Assembly (NCBI RefSeq): GCF_000820225.1
Contig: NZ_CDDK01000002.1
Location: forward strand, 110,883 to 174,882
Reading direction: 5' to 3'
Origin: Aeromonas veronii bv. veronii
Lineage (GTDB): Bacteria; Pseudomonadota; Gammaproteobacteria; Enterobacterales; Aeromonadaceae
Length of the DNA: 64,000 nucleotides
Numbering within the stretch: position 1 is the stretch's first letter; the number at the start of each line of letters is the position of its first letter. The notes under the pieces are model-generated. The model was not told the origin of the DNA. It saw only the letters and a list, made by a program, of their open reading frames with translations, and ran no database searches. Position numbers and translations under genes: made by a program. Below are positions 29,963 through 39,510 of this stretch, one piece after another.

Positions 29963-30781
29963 ATGACAGAGCAACATATCGCGGGGACGATCGGCATTCT
30001 GGGAGCGGGGTGGCTGGGGCTGCCGCTGGCGCGAGCCCTGTTGGCGGCTGGCAAGCCGGTGGCGGTGACGGTCAGCAGCGCCGATAAGGCGGCCCGTCTG
30101 CAGGGGGAGGGGATCGATGCCCATCCGCTGACGATTTCTGCCCATATGTCGGATGCGTGGCCCATCCCCTGCGAATCGCTGGTTATTTGCGTACCGCCCA
30201 GCAAGACCGATGACTATCCGCAGGCAGTGGCAAGGGCCTGCCAGCTTGCCAAAGCAAGTGGCACTCGGCGAGTGCTGTTTGTCAGCGCTACCTCGGTGTG
30301 GGGCGCAGGGCAGCAGGAGGGGGAAGAACCCCAACCCCGCCATGCCCGTGGCGAGCGGATGCTGGCGGCGGAGCAGGCGGTGCTGGCGGCCGGTTTCGAG
30401 ACGGTGATGATAGTGCGCCCCTCCGGCCTTTATGGCCCGGATCGTCATCCCGGCCGTTTCCTCGCGGGCAAGACTCTCGATGGCGGCGCCCAGTCGGTCA
30501 ATCTGGTCCATCTGGACGATGTGGTGGCGGCTTGCATGCTGCTGCTGGAGCGGGGCAAGGACGGGGATGTCTTCAACCTGAGCGCGCCTGTGCATCCGCG
30601 CCGCGAGCAGTTCTACCCCTTTGCGGCGCGCCAGCAGGGGCTGCCCGTGCCGGTCTTTATCGAGCCTGCCGGTGAATTTCAGCCCATCGACGGTCAGCTG
30701 ATCTGCCAGCAGATGGGATTCAACTATCGCTGGCCCGATCCGGCCCACTGGTTTGCCGAGCTCGCCGCCTCGGGCAATTGA
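29963..30781 (+). CDS. yeeZ: YeeZ-like NAD(P)-binding SDR-family protein
   Basis: A 272-residue protein of the extended short-chain dehydrogenase superfamily. The nucleotide site is IGILGAGWLGLPLARAL (G-x-G-x2-G, residues about 9-25), LVICVPPSKT follows as in YeeZ, and VSATSVWG and RPSGLYGP are epimerase-like blocks. The usual Tyr-x3-Lys is not obvious, so catalysis is uncertain. E. coli YeeZ has no firm biochemical role. GGAG at 29950 precedes the ATG. It lies 59 bases upstream of yciA and may be cotranscribed with it. Confidence 0.82.
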   Translation: MTEQHIAGTIGILGAGWLGLPLARALLAAGKPVAVTVSSADKAARLQGEGIDAHPLTISAHMSDAWPIPCESLVICVPPSKTDDYPQAVARACQLAKASGTRRVLFVSATSVWGAGQQEGEEPQPRHARGERMLAAEQAVLAAGFETVMIVRPSGLYGPDRHPGRFLAGKTLDGGAQSVNLVHLDDVVAACMLLLERGKDGDVFNLSAPVHPRREQFYPFAARQQGLPVPVFIEPAGEFQPIDGQLICQQMGFNYRWPDPAHWFAELAASGN

Positions 30782-30840
30782 GGTTTGCCAAGGGGGTGAT
30801 CGCCCCCTATCATGCCGCCATCCATGAGAGAGAGGCGGTA

Positions 30841-31245
30841 ATGATGGTAGATACAAAACGTCACCCCGATGGGGAGTTGTTGCTGAGAACCCTGGCAATG
30901 CCAGCCGATACCAACCCCAATGGCGACATTTTTGGTGGCTGGATCATGTCCCAGATGGATATAGGTGGGGGCATTATGGCCAAGGAGCTGGCAAAAGGAC
31001 GTATTTGTACCGTATCCGTCGAAGGCATGACGTTTCACAGTCCGGTCAAGGTGGGCGATGTGGTCTGCTGCTACGGCCGCTGCATGAAGATCGGTCGCAG
31101 CTCCATGAAGCTCAAGCTGGAGGTGTGGGTCAAGCCGGTACTGCGGGAAAACGATGCCCAGCGTTACTGTGTGACCGAGGGGATCTTCACCTATGTCGCC
31201 ATCGACGAACAGGGCAAATCCCGCCCGGTTCCGGTGAGTGCCTGA
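30841..31245 (+). CDS. yciA: Acyl-CoA thioesterase YciA
   Basis: A 134-residue hotdog-fold thioester hydrolase. LAMPADTNPNGDIFGGWIMS (residues about 17-36) contains the active-site Asn and Asp region, and MTFHSPVKVGDVVCCYGRC matches YciA closely. In E. coli and Haemophilus it cleaves many acyl-CoAs and is feedback-inhibited by CoA. GAGAGG lies just upstream; the next codon is also ATG, so the start may be one residue later. Its stop abuts the stop of the convergent gene with no gap. Confidence 0.93.
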   Translation: MMVDTKRHPDGELLLRTLAMPADTNPNGDIFGGWIMSQMDIGGGIMAKELAKGRICTVSVEGMTFHSPVKVGDVVCCYGRCMKIGRSSMKLKLEVWVKPVLRENDAQRYCVTEGIFTYVAIDEQGKSRPVPVSA

Positions 31246-31470
31246 TTAAATCAGCCGGGCATTGATGATGGATATTTCCTGCTCAAGCCCGGTTTTTTGC
31301 CGTATCATGCGTTCCAGCATCTCTTCCGAGCCCACATATTGCAGGGTGTCAAACAGGCAGAGATCGCATTGAGGGTCCCGTCTTATCTGATAGACGGTGG
31401 CCAGCTCCACTTGATGACAATTTCCTTGTTGATCATAAAACGTCACGTTGTACCGAAGTTCTTTCGCCAT
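31246..31470 (-). CDS. Small conserved-looking protein of unknown function (74 aa)
   Basis: A 74-residue soluble protein beginning MAKELRYNVTFYDQQGN. Strand-like N-terminal half (YNVTFYDQQGNCHQVELATVYQI, split by a turn) precedes a DPQCDLCLFD segment with two Cys, and a charged helix EEMLERMIRQKTG. I do not recognise the family. It fills the space between yciA and the yafD-like gene, with its stop codon next to the yciA stop. Start ATG chosen by position; the frame is intact. Confidence 0.65.
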   Translation of the reverse strand: MAKELRYNVTFYDQQGNCHQVELATVYQIRRDPQCDLCLFDTLQYVGSEEMLERMIRQKTGLEQEISIINARLI

Positions 31471-31577
31471 GAGACAAGGTCCTTCTGGTTGGGTGGAACA
31501 GGGACTATCAGCTTAGTCGGCGTGGATGACGTTTGTGATGGTCGCAACAAAAAGCAAAGGCGGGCGGTTGTTAGCCA

Positions 31578-32423
31578 ATGAAAAATAGTTATCGCATTCT
31601 TGGCACCTCCCTGCTGACCCTGGGGTTGGTAGGCTGTTTTGAGGTGCCGGATCAGAACCATCTGGTCACAGCTCAAGGGATTGTGCCGGGACTCGACTGC
31701 CAGCGTCCGCCGCTGGTAGCGTTGGCGACCACGGCGCTGCCCCGTGAATTCGGGGTGACGGTATGGAATCTCTACAAGGGCCAGCGCAAAAACTGGCGTG
31801 AAGGGATGGACAGTTATGCCAAGGGGCAGGATCTGGTGCTGCTGCAAGAGTCGGCCACCCGTCCCGATATGCTCGACTGGCTGCGCGCCGGTGATTTCCA
31901 GTGGCAACAGCTGCAAGCCTTCACCCAGGGCGGCGTCTCGTTCGGGGTGATGACGGTGGCCAAGACCCCGCAGGCGTTCGTCTGTGGCGTGCGCTCCCCC
32001 GAACCTTTGTTGCGCATTCCCAAATCCGGGCTGGTGAGCCTCTATCCGCTGCAGGGCGATCCTGACGGCGTCATGGTCATCAATATCCATGCGGTCAATT
32101 TCGAGCTGGGGATGGCGACCTTCCGCGAGCAGCTCAACGATTTGACTGCGCTGGTGCGCCGTCATCAGGGGCCGGTGATCCTGGCCGGTGATTTCAATAC
32201 CTGGAGCGACAAACGTCAGTTCTGGTTAAGCAAACTGGTGGACGAGCTGGGGCTGCAAGAGGCCGTGCCGGTGCCTGACTTGCGCCGCACCGCCTTCGGT
32301 CGCCCGCTGGATCACCTCTACTACCGCAATCTGGACCTGGTCGAGGTGAGTTCACCGGCCACCGACAGTTCGGATCACAACCCCATCATTGCGCGCTTTG
32401 CCGCCCAGTCTGTGACTCCCTGA
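31578..32423 (+). CDS. yafD: YafD-like endonuclease/exonuclease/phosphatase lipoprotein
   Basis: A 281-residue member of the Mg-dependent endonuclease/exonuclease/phosphatase fold. Conserved blocks are WNLYKGQ (residues about 62-68), LLQES (metal Glu, near 91), INIHAVNF (near 170), AGDFNTWSD (Asp and Asn, near 208), RPLDHLYY (near 254) and SSDHNPI (catalytic Asp and His, near 269). It resembles E. coli YafD, of unknown substrate. The N terminus has a lipobox, LGLVGC, with the lipid-anchored Cys at residue 20, so the domain would sit in the periplasm or on the outer membrane. Confidence 0.85.
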   Translation: MKNSYRILGTSLLTLGLVGCFEVPDQNHLVTAQGIVPGLDCQRPPLVALATTALPREFGVTVWNLYKGQRKNWREGMDSYAKGQDLVLLQESATRPDMLDWLRAGDFQWQQLQAFTQGGVSFGVMTVAKTPQAFVCGVRSPEPLLRIPKSGLVSLYPLQGDPDGVMVINIHAVNFELGMATFREQLNDLTALVRRHQGPVILAGDFNTWSDKRQFWLSKLVDELGLQEAVPVPDLRRTAFGRPLDHLYYRNLDLVEVSSPATDSSDHNPIIARFAAQSVTP

Positions 32424-32454
32424 TCGGGGATGATGTGTGCGTGTTGCCCATACA

Positions 32455-32486
32455 AAAATCCGGCGCCTGATGGCGCCGGATTTTTT
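32455..32486. terminator. Bidirectional terminator between yafD-like and grxA
   Basis: A 13-bp stem (32455-32467 with 32472-32484), loop TGAT, followed by T residues; A-run on the other side. Confidence 0.92.
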
Positions 32487-32528
32487 ATACGCTCTGGCGG
32501 TCAACCCGCTCGGGATGACCCGCAGGCA

Positions 32529-32792
32529 TTACTGGTAGAGACCCAGATTCGCTTTGGCGTAGGCTTCGAAATCGGTGCAGCCACCGATGTGCTGCTCGTC
32601 CAGGAAGATCTGCGGCACGGTATTGACCGGCTTGCCGGCGCTCTTGGCCAGATCTTCTTTGGTGATCCCTTCGGCATGGATATCCACGTAGCGGAATTTG
32701 AAGTCATCGCGCTGTTCGGTCAGCTGCTCGGCGATCTGTACGGCACGGACACAGTAGGGGCAACCCGGGCGACCAAAAATCACTGCAAACAT
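32529..32792 (-). CDS. grxA: Glutaredoxin 1
   Basis: An 87-residue glutaredoxin. The dithiol active site is CPYC (residues 11-14) in IFGRPGCPYCVRA. NTVPQIFLDEQHIGGCTDF holds the cis-Pro loop and the glutathione-binding GGCTD. Length and sequence match GrxA, the glutathione-dependent reductant for ribonucleotide reductase and other thiol enzymes. Regulation by OxyR is known in E. coli; I see no clear OxyR site here. Confidence 0.94.
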   Translation of the reverse strand: MFAVIFGRPGCPYCVRAVQIAEQLTEQRDDFKFRYVDIHAEGITKEDLAKSAGKPVNTVPQIFLDEQHIGGCTDFEAYAKANLGLYQ

Positions 32793-32919
32793 ATTTTCTC
32801 TCCGTTTTTTAAGCCGTTTTTGTATGGCCGTTGATATGAGGCAGGCAACAGCATAGCCCTGCCTCGTGGCGACTTGAAGCCGAAATTATCGATACCGTGA
32901 TTCGAGTGGGCCTATTGGC

Positions 32920-34359
32920 TCAGCTCTCATCGGCGATCTGGATAGGCTGCTGTTGATAGATGCTCTCCAGCACCCCCTTCTCGAATACGGTCCAGGGCCA
33001 CGGCGCCTTGCTGGCACGGTAGCGCTCATGGGTGGCCGGATCTTGGGACAGGCCGCGCTGGAACATCACGAACGCCTTGCGCTGGCCGCCCGCGGTATCG
33101 ATAAAGCCCACCAGATTGGAGGTGCCGGTGATGGTGCCGGTCTTGGCGTGCACCTTGTTCTTCATCATGGGGGCGGTGACGCTGCGGCGCCACGCCAGGG
33201 TGCCATCCACCTGGGAGCTTGGCAGCAGCTTGATCAGGCCAAGCTCGGCATCATTTTTCTGGATGAAGTTCAGCACCGACATCATCTGACGGGCGCTGAT
33301 GAGATTGTGAGCGGAGAGACCGGAGCCGTCAGCCAGGGTGGCATTGCCCAGATCGATGCCGTTCTTGGTCAGGATGGCGCGCACCGCCATGGTGCCGCTG
33401 CGATAGCTGCCCGGCTTGTTGTAGTAATGACGGCCCACGGTTTTGAGGAAGGTATCGGCATAGAGGTTGTCCGATTTCTTCAGCATCTTGGCGAGCATCA
33501 CCGGCAGGGAGACCGAGTAGTGGGTGCCGAGGGTCTCTGCTCCTTCAGGGGCCTTGTGGGTGACCCGCAGCAGGCCATCATGCTTGATGCCGGCCCGGTT
33601 CATCGCCCAGCGGATGTTGTCCCAGCCCCAGGCTTCCACATCGTGAATGGCGAAACGCAGACCCTGCGGCTCCTTGTTCGGGGTGATGCAGCCCTTGAGC
33701 TCGTAGAAGTTGCCCTTGGCCATGTCCACTTCCAGTGCGCAGAACTGGCGTGCCATGTCGCCATAGCTCATCACCTCCACGTTGTCGGCACCGATGCCGA
33801 TGGGGACGCCGGTGGCCACGTTGCCGACTGCCGGTTTGCCAATCTGGGTGGCAGTGATGGTGCCGTAGGCGCAGTTCTTGTCGATGATGACCGAGGAGAC
33901 GGGCGCTGCGAAGCAGAGGGTCTGATCCCCCCACGACCAGCCGTTGCCGCGCTCGTAGCCGTTGTAGGCGCCGGTGTTGACGTAGACATTGCCCTTGATG
34001 CTGGTGACACCGAGCTGTTTGAACAGGGCCAGCAGATCCATGCGGGAGAGGGTGGGGTCGCCGACGAAGTTGATCCAGATATCGCCGTTGATGGTGTCAC
34101 CCTGTTTGGCGCCCGGCTGGGCCTGAATGTCGGTGGCGAAGCGGAAATCGGCACCCAGCTCGAGGCGGGCCGCCAGCGCGGTGAGCACCTTCATGGTGGA
34201 GGCGGGGGCGATCATCTGATCCGCGTGGCGGGCGAACTCGACGCCGTTATTGCCCTGCACCATGATGGCGTACTGGCCACCCTGAGGGGGCGTCAGCGGG
34301 GCGGCGTGAGCCGCCAGAGAAGAAAAGAGAGCACAAAAACCAATCAACAGCCGCTGCAT
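32920..34359 (-). CDS. dacB: D-Ala-D-Ala carboxypeptidase/endopeptidase (PBP4)
   Basis: A 479-residue class C low-molecular-mass penicillin-binding protein, serine peptidase family S13. A signal peptide (MQRLLIGFCALFSSLAAHA, about 19 residues) exports it to the periplasm. Active-site motifs are SxxK as STMK at residues 54-57 (nucleophile Ser54), a SGLSAHN segment near residue 340, and KTG as HAKTGTITG near 406. It trims peptidoglycan cross-links and stem peptides. It is a single gene. Confidence 0.95.
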   Translation of the reverse strand: MQRLLIGFCALFSSLAAHAAPLTPPQGGQYAIMVQGNNGVEFARHADQMIAPASTMKVLTALAARLELGADFRFATDIQAQPGAKQGDTINGDIWINFVGDPTLSRMDLLALFKQLGVTSIKGNVYVNTGAYNGYERGNGWSWGDQTLCFAAPVSSVIIDKNCAYGTITATQIGKPAVGNVATGVPIGIGADNVEVMSYGDMARQFCALEVDMAKGNFYELKGCITPNKEPQGLRFAIHDVEAWGWDNIRWAMNRAGIKHDGLLRVTHKAPEGAETLGTHYSVSLPVMLAKMLKKSDNLYADTFLKTVGRHYYNKPGSYRSGTMAVRAILTKNGIDLGNATLADGSGLSAHNLISARQMMSVLNFIQKNDAELGLIKLLPSSQVDGTLAWRRSVTAPMMKNKVHAKTGTITGTSNLVGFIDTAGGQRKAFVMFQRGLSQDPATHERYRASKAPWPWTVFEKGVLESIYQQQPIQIADES

Positions 34360-34471
34360 AACATCCTCTAACGTGACGAAGGGCTCGGCAGTGGTGCCGA
34401 CCCTGATAATTCAACCCGCCGATGCGGGATCGACGGGATAACGCAATTCATGCCATGTATGCCGGTCGCCA

Positions 34472-36232
34472 TCATGTCATCGAGTTGGCGGTACGATAGC
34501 GACCCTCATAATCAAAAATTTTCTCTTTTATCTGCCAGAAGCGACCCGATTTGCGGGCGATGACAAAATCCGGATGACGGAACTGGCTTTGCGCGGCCAT
34601 CACGCTCGCCAGAGTGGCAAATTCGGGCTCCAGCCCCGGGGCGGGCCAATGATGACGCACAAAGTGCTGTTGAAACAAGCGCCGTGCGCCCGGGGAGTGA
34701 AATCCGAAGTATTCGCTGAGGGTCAGTCCATCCTCATCGTGGTAGGTCACCTCCAGCCGCTCCCCCTGTTTGCCGTGCCCGGTACTCAGGGTCAAACCGG
34801 CGCAGCGGATCACCATGCAATCCTTGAGATTGAGCGCCTCTTTGAGCTTGTCGTCAGGGTCCACCAGCAGCTGAACGCAGCTCTGGCAGCGGCGGGCGGC
34901 GATGTCGTTCTCCGCGCCGCAGCCGGGGCAGATCTTGGCGCGAAAGCGGTAGTCACACTCTTCGCGGTTGCCCTCGTCATCTTCAAACAGCCCCTGACAG
35001 CGGCGACCGTAGTGCTCGATCACCTTGCCATCCTCGTCGGTTTTGCCCCAGAAGGTGTTGGCAAAACCGCAGGCGGGGCAGGGCACCTGTACCGGCTCGG
35101 TACCGGCGTGGGGGCGAGGCTCCCCCACTTCGGGGGCAAACAGGTTGAAGTTGTTGCCCGCATAGTCGAGCACCAGACAATCGCTCTTGCCCGGCGAGAG
35201 GCGCAGGCCCCGCCCGACGATCTGCTGATAGAGGGAGACCGACTCGGTGGGGCGCAGCATCACGATAAGATCGACATGAGGGGCATCGAAGCCGGTGGTG
35301 AGCACCGCCACGTTGACCAGAAACTTGAGCTCCCGCGCCTTGAAGGCGTTGATGAGGGCATCACGCTCCGGCCCCGGGGTCTCGCCGGTGATAAGGGCCG
35401 CCTGCTGGCCTCTGGCGCCAAGCAGACCGTGAATTTCGCGGGCGTGCTCGACGGTGGCGGCGAAGATCATCACCCCCTGCCGGTCGGCGGCATACTCCAG
35501 CACCTGGCTCAGGATATGGGGGGTGACCCGCTGCTGGCGCTTGAGCTCGCCGTTTAGATCTGCCTCGCTAAAGAGGCCATTCTCCCGCGGCACCAGCTTG
35601 CTGAAGTCGTAGTGGACGATGGGTGCATCCACCATGCGCGGCGGCGTCAGGTAGCCGTTTTTCACCATGAAGCGCAGCGGCAGCTCGAACACGCAGTCGC
35701 CAAACAGCCGCTCGCCGTGGCTCTTGACCATGCCGTGGTAGTGGCGCCGGTAGATCCAGCCCAGCCCGAGTCGATAGGGGGTGGCGGTGAGGCCGAGGAT
35801 CTTGAGGGCCGGATTGGCAGCCTTGAGATGGTCGATCACCTGATGGTATTGACTATCGTCATCGAGCGAGACCCGGTGGCACTCGTCGATGATGAGCAGC
35901 GAAAACGCCCCGTCGAAGGCAGCCAGATTGCGCGCTACCGACTGAACTGAGCCAAACACCACCTGTGCGCTTGCCTCCTTGCGATCCAGCCCTGCGGCGA
36001 AGATGTCGGCCTTGAGCCCCCACGCCTCGTACTTGCCGTGGTTTTGCTCCACCAGCTCCTTGACGTGGGCCAGCACCAGCACCCGACCACGTGCCTTGCG
36101 GGCCAGTTCGGCGATCACCAGACTCTTGCCAGCCCCGGTGGGCAGCACCACCACGGCGGGATCCGGGTGTTTGCGAAAGTGGCTGATCACGGCGTTGACG
36201 GCGTCGGTCTGATAGGGTCTGAGAACGAACAT
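34472..36232 (-). CDS. radD: DNA repair helicase-like ATPase RadD (YejH)
   Basis: A 586-residue superfamily 2 ATPase, exactly the length of E. coli RadD. Walker A is LPTGAGKS (residues about 29-36), Walker B is the DECH box (IIDECHRV, near 115), motif III is LTATPYRLG (near 150), and motif VI is [13 protein letters not shown] (near 333). Two C-terminal Cys-x2-Cys pairs ([10 protein letters not shown] and CPGCGAEND, with later Cys) form a zinc domain, typical of RadD. RadD binds SSB and RecA and supports double-strand-break repair. The start at the MFVLRPYQ Met fits the family; the longer frame to 36298 is not supported. Confidence 0.95.
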   Translation of the reverse strand: MFVLRPYQTDAVNAVISHFRKHPDPAVVVLPTGAGKSLVIAELARKARGRVLVLAHVKELVEQNHGKYEAWGLKADIFAAGLDRKEASAQVVFGSVQSVARNLAAFDGAFSLLIIDECHRVSLDDDSQYHQVIDHLKAANPALKILGLTATPYRLGLGWIYRRHYHGMVKSHGERLFGDCVFELPLRFMVKNGYLTPPRMVDAPIVHYDFSKLVPRENGLFSEADLNGELKRQQRVTPHILSQVLEYAADRQGVMIFAATVEHAREIHGLLGARGQQAALITGETPGPERDALINAFKARELKFLVNVAVLTTGFDAPHVDLIVMLRPTESVSLYQQIVGRGLRLSPGKSDCLVLDYAGNNFNLFAPEVGEPRPHAGTEPVQVPCPACGFANTFWGKTDEDGKVIEHYGRRCQGLFEDDEGNREECDYRFRAKICPGCGAENDIAARRCQSCVQLLVDPDDKLKEALNLKDCMVIRCAGLTLSTGHGKQGERLEVTYHDEDGLTLSEYFGFHSPGARRLFQQHFVRHHWPAPGLEPEFATLASVMAAQSQFRHPDFVIARKSGRFWQIKEKIFDYEGRYRTANSMT

Positions 36233-36296
36233 GGGGGCGTGGCGTTTTGGCATGGTACGGCGCAGGGTGGCGCCATTATAGGGTGCTTGCCGCCAC

Positions 36297-36328
36297 AAAA
36301 ACAGCGGGCCGGCATGATGCCGGCCCGC
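36297..36328 (-). terminator. Terminator of the yiaWV operon
   Basis: A perfect 11-bp stem (36304-36314 with 36318-36328), loop of three, and a T-run on the minus strand. Confidence 0.9.
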
Positions 36329-36346
36329 AGGGTGCTTGGTTGCTGA

Positions 36347-37384
36347 TCAATGGAACGGGAAGATGTAGTTCATCCAGCTTGCCATGCGCAGCAGTATCTT
36401 GCGCATCACAGATACATGGTGGAAGTACTGGGTGTAGACCGCAGCCTGCCCGCTGGCACCGGCAATCATTTGATACTTGGCCCACTCGGGGTCGGTAATG
36501 GAGATGACTACCGGCAGGCGACCCGGACGCACCGCCGTGGTTTGATCCAGCAGACCGGCGTTGGCCTGCACGTTACCGGCGGCAATGGCCGGAACCACGG
36601 CTGTCACCTTGCCTTTGAAGATCTTGCCGGGTACGCCATCGATCACCACTTCGGCCTCATCGCCCACCGCCAGTCGCTGCATGCTGTTTTGCCAGAACCA
36701 GCCGACGTAGGCGGTGTCATCCTTGTGGATGAAGGTCATCACCGGACGATACATGAAGGGGGTGGCGATCATGCCGGGGCGCAGGGCCAGCTGCACTACA
36801 TGACCATCGCTCGGGGCATAGACCACGGTTTGGGACTGCTGGTACTTGGCTTCCATCAGCTGGGCTTGCAGATCGTTCAGGGTGGCTTTCTGCTGGTCAA
36901 TCTGGGCCACGATGTCATCCACGTTGGCCTGGGTGACGTCGAGGTCGCGTTGCTTGCCCACGCCACGGCGCATCAGGTCGCTGGCACGATCCCGATCAAG
37001 TCTGGCGGAGCGCAGTCTCGCCTCGATGGACTTGAGGTGCTCGCGGTTGGATTCGACCCGTGCGGTGAGGCTATCCACTTTCAGGCGGAACGGCTCGTCA
37101 TCGAGGCGAAACAGCACGTCGCCTTTTTTCACCGGCTGGTTGGCCTGCACCGGAACCTCAACGACCCGACCCTTGACCAGCGGCACTATGGGGGTGGAGA
37201 CGTAGTAGTTGCGCGCCATCTCGGAGTAGGGGTGGTTGTAGTTCATCAGCATGATCAGGGTGCCGATGAGCAGCACGCCACCCAGTGCTGCGGTGGGGAC
37301 GGTCCACTTGTTGAGCGGGATGCGGAAAATTTTGAATATGGCGACACACAGCGCCGTGTAGGTCAGGATCAGTAGCAGGTCCAT
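36347..37384 (-). CDS. yiaV: HlyD-family membrane fusion protein YiaV
   Basis: A 345-residue periplasmic adaptor. One or two N-terminal membrane segments lie at about residues 4-50 (including ALGGVLLIGTLIMLM). VVEVPVQANQPVKKGDVLF (about 74-92) is the biotinyl-lipoyl hinge, followed by a coiled-coil hairpin (about 100-190, with LTARVESNREHLKSIEARL) and a beta-barrel (VVYAPSDGHV). The family works with a transporter to span the envelope, but YiaV is best known from the small E. coli yiaW-yiaV pair, whose substrate is unknown. It starts three bases after the yiaW stop. Confidence 0.88.
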   Translation of the reverse strand: MDLLLILTYTALCVAIFKIFRIPLNKWTVPTAALGGVLLIGTLIMLMNYNHPYSEMARNYYVSTPIVPLVKGRVVEVPVQANQPVKKGDVLFRLDDEPFRLKVDSLTARVESNREHLKSIEARLRSARLDRDRASDLMRRGVGKQRDLDVTQANVDDIVAQIDQQKATLNDLQAQLMEAKYQQSQTVVYAPSDGHVVQLALRPGMIATPFMYRPVMTFIHKDDTAYVGWFWQNSMQRLAVGDEAEVVIDGVPGKIFKGKVTAVVPAIAAGNVQANAGLLDQTTAVRPGRLPVVISITDPEWAKYQMIAGASGQAAVYTQYFHHVSVMRKILLRMASWMNYIFPFH

Positions 37385-37387
37385 GGT

Positions 37388-37726
37388 TTATCCCTGTTGC
37401 TCACTCTGTTCGATAGTGTTGATACGGCTCTTCAGATCCGCCAACTCCTGCTTGAGGGCCGCCAGCTCCTCTTCATCTTTTTGCAGCCGCTGGCTAAAGC
37501 CCCAGCCGCGATCGGGGCGATAGATGGTTGCCCAGATCCAGAGGAAGGGCCACAGCACATGCAGGGTAAACAGGCTGACCCAACCTGCCACGTGAATGGC
37601 ATCCTGATGAGGGTGATTCCGATGTTTGGCAATCTCGTAAGGAATATCGTGGATAACGATGACTCCATAAAAAATGACCAGCCCGACAAAGACGAGCAGA
37701 CCAAGTGCAAAATAATCAAGGGCCAT
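37388..37726 (-). CDS. yiaW: DUF3302 membrane protein YiaW
   Basis: A 112-residue inner-membrane protein with two membrane segments (about residues 6-26 and 47-66) and a C-terminal coiled coil (LQKDEEELAALKQELADLKS). The block VIVIHDIPYEIAKHRNHPHQDAIHVAGW, here noted by position about 22-49, is typical of DUF3302. In E. coli yiaW and yiaV form the same pair, and the tight spacing here supports one operon. Confidence 0.88.
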   Translation of the reverse strand: MALDYFALGLLVFVGLVIFYGVIVIHDIPYEIAKHRNHPHQDAIHVAGWVSLFTLHVLWPFLWIWATIYRPDRGWGFSQRLQKDEEELAALKQELADLKSRINTIEQSEQQG

Positions 37727-37892
37727 TTATAACCTCCACTGGCATGACGCACAGCTTAATCATTGGTTCCAACAAGCACTAAAGCAATTAAGAATCACAC
37801 ATTTATCGTCAGTTCGCCCGGAATCTTAAAGCTATTCGCTGTATTGAAGCTGAAGCCGTCCAACAGTTGTCTTATTAGTCTTTTTGTCATTA

Positions 37893-37918
37893 AAAAAGGC
37901 GCCATCAGGCGCCTTTTT
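37893..37918. terminator. Terminator of the CstA-family transporter gene
   Basis: An 11-bp stem (37893-37903 with 37908-37918) with A and T runs on both sides. Confidence 0.9.
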
Positions 37919-37948
37919 GTGCTGCTTTCGCTGCATTCTTTGCTGTTT

Positions 37949-39370
37949 TTACCCTTCGCTGGTACTGCTGACCAGCGGCTGGCGGAACTTCATCAGGAAG
38001 GCCACGGTAATGGCCGCCGTTGCAGTCAGGCCGATGATGGTGGAGGTCCCCATCTCCAGCCCGAACCCGATGGGGGCGTTGGCCAGATAGGTGATCACCA
38101 CAGCAGTCATGAACATGGCGGGAATGGTGCAGATCCAGTGCAGCTTGCCCTCTTTGATGAGGTAGGCAGCCGCAGCCCACAACATGATGACGGCGGTGGT
38201 CTGGTTGGCCCAGCCGAAGTAGCGCCAGATCACCCCGAATTCAGCCTTGGAGATGATAAAACCAAGGATAAACATGGGGATGGCGATCAGCAGACGCTTG
38301 GCCAGCGGCTTCTGGGTCATCTTCAGGAAGTCCGCCACGATCAGACGAGCACTGCGAAACGCGGTGTCACCGGAGGTGATGGGCAGGATCACCACGCCGA
38401 GGATGGCCAGAATGCCGCCGACTGTGCCGAGCAGGCTGGTGGAGACTTCGTGTACCACGGCTGCCGGGCCGCCGTTGGCCATGGTAGCGTTGAGCGCTTC
38501 GGTGCTGTCGTAGAAGGAGAGACCCAGGGTGCACCAGATAAGGGCGATGATCCCTTCACCGATCATTGCACCGTAGAAGATGAAACGGCCAGATTTTTCG
38601 TTCTGCATGCAGCGCGCCATCAGCGGTGACTGGGTGGCGTGGAAGCCTGATACCGCGCCACAGGCGATGGTGATGAACAGCAGCGGCCAGAGTGGCAGCT
38701 CGGTCGGGTGCAGGTTGGAGAAGTCCATCCCGGTGTTGTAGAAGCCTTTGCCGGAAGCGATCAGGCCAACGATGAGGCCGACCGACATGAAGACCAGCAG
38801 GGCGCCGAAGATGGGGTAGAAGCGACCGATGATCTTGTCGATGGGCACTATGGTCGCGAGGATGTAGTAGGCAAAGATTGCCACGATCCAGTAGACCAGA
38901 TCGGTGGAGGTGAGGTTGGCCAAGAGGCCCGCCGGGCTCAGCACAAATACCACGCCCACCAGCATCAGCAGCACCACGGCAAACAGGTTCATGAAGTGCT
39001 TGGCGGCGGTGCCCAGATGCTCACCGACCACGGTTGGCACCGAGGCACCCTTGGCGCGCACCGACAGCATGCCGGAGAAGTAGTCATGTACCGCACCGGC
39101 GAAGATGCAGCCAAAGACGATCCACAGCATGGCGACCGGGCCGTAGAGGGCACCCAGGATCGGGCCGAAGATGGGGCCGACACCTGCGATGTTGAGCAGT
39201 TGAACCAGATAGACTTTCTTGTCCGACATCGGGACATAGTCCACCCCGTCAGCCATGGTGATGGCGGGGGTTTTCAGCTCGGGTTTCGGGCTGAATATCC
39301 GTTCGATGAATTTGCCGTATATGAAGTAGCCGGCCACAAGTAAGCCGACACAGAGGAAGAACCAGATCAT
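37949..39370 (-). CDS. CstA/BtsT-family peptide or pyruvate transporter, short form
   Basis: A 473-residue inner-membrane carrier of the carbon-starvation (CstA) family with about 12-13 hydrophobic segments. Family blocks are NIAGVGPIFGPILGALYGP, GAVHDYFSGMLSVRAKGAS, GFHATQSPLMARCM and GDTAFRSARLI. It is shorter than E. coli CstA (701) or BtsT (about 716), lacking their long C-terminal part. E. coli CstA and BtsT import pyruvate. Here the gene sits right downstream of BtsSR, which in E. coli control btsT, so pyruvate is the likely substrate. GCAGGAG precedes the ATG. Regulatory sites lie at 39451-39501. Confidence 0.86.
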   Translation of the reverse strand: MIWFFLCVGLLVAGYFIYGKFIERIFSPKPELKTPAITMADGVDYVPMSDKKVYLVQLLNIAGVGPIFGPILGALYGPVAMLWIVFGCIFAGAVHDYFSGMLSVRAKGASVPTVVGEHLGTAAKHFMNLFAVVLLMLVGVVFVLSPAGLLANLTSTDLVYWIVAIFAYYILATIVPIDKIIGRFYPIFGALLVFMSVGLIVGLIASGKGFYNTGMDFSNLHPTELPLWPLLFITIACGAVSGFHATQSPLMARCMQNEKSGRFIFYGAMIGEGIIALIWCTLGLSFYDSTEALNATMANGGPAAVVHEVSTSLLGTVGGILAILGVVILPITSGDTAFRSARLIVADFLKMTQKPLAKRLLIAIPMFILGFIISKAEFGVIWRYFGWANQTTAVIMLWAAAAYLIKEGKLHWICTIPAMFMTAVVITYLANAPIGFGLEMGTSTIIGLTATAAITVAFLMKFRQPLVSSTSEG

Positions 39371-39450
39371 TGCTACGCTCCTGCATTGTTATTTTTTAGT
39401 GTGCAGAGCGAGTCTAAAACGGTTGCGCCTGACTGGCTGGTGAAACTCCC

Positions 39451-39478
39451 CGAGCGGCGCTTTGGCGCGCCGAGCGGT
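39451..39478 (-). promoter_or_regulatory. Candidate BtsR-binding direct repeats
   Basis: Minus strand ACCGCTCG (39478 to 39471) and GCCGCTCG (39458 to 39451) form a direct repeat with 12 bases between. The E. coli BtsR (YehT) site is reported, as I recall, as paired ACC(G/A)CT(C/T)A repeats with a 13-base gap. A weak -10 (TAGACT, 39416 to 39411) lies one promoter length downstream, placing the repeats just above -35. Confidence 0.6.
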
Positions 39479-39485
39479 CGGCGGC

Positions 39486-39501
39486 TGTGATCAGGCGCAC
39501 A
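39486..39501. promoter_or_regulatory. CRP-like site upstream of the CstA-family gene
   Basis: TGTGATCAGGCGCACA matches TGTGA-N6-TCACA at nine of ten fixed positions. E. coli cstA and btsT are both cAMP-CRP dependent, which fits. Confidence 0.65.
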
Positions 39502-39510
39502 CTCTGCGGC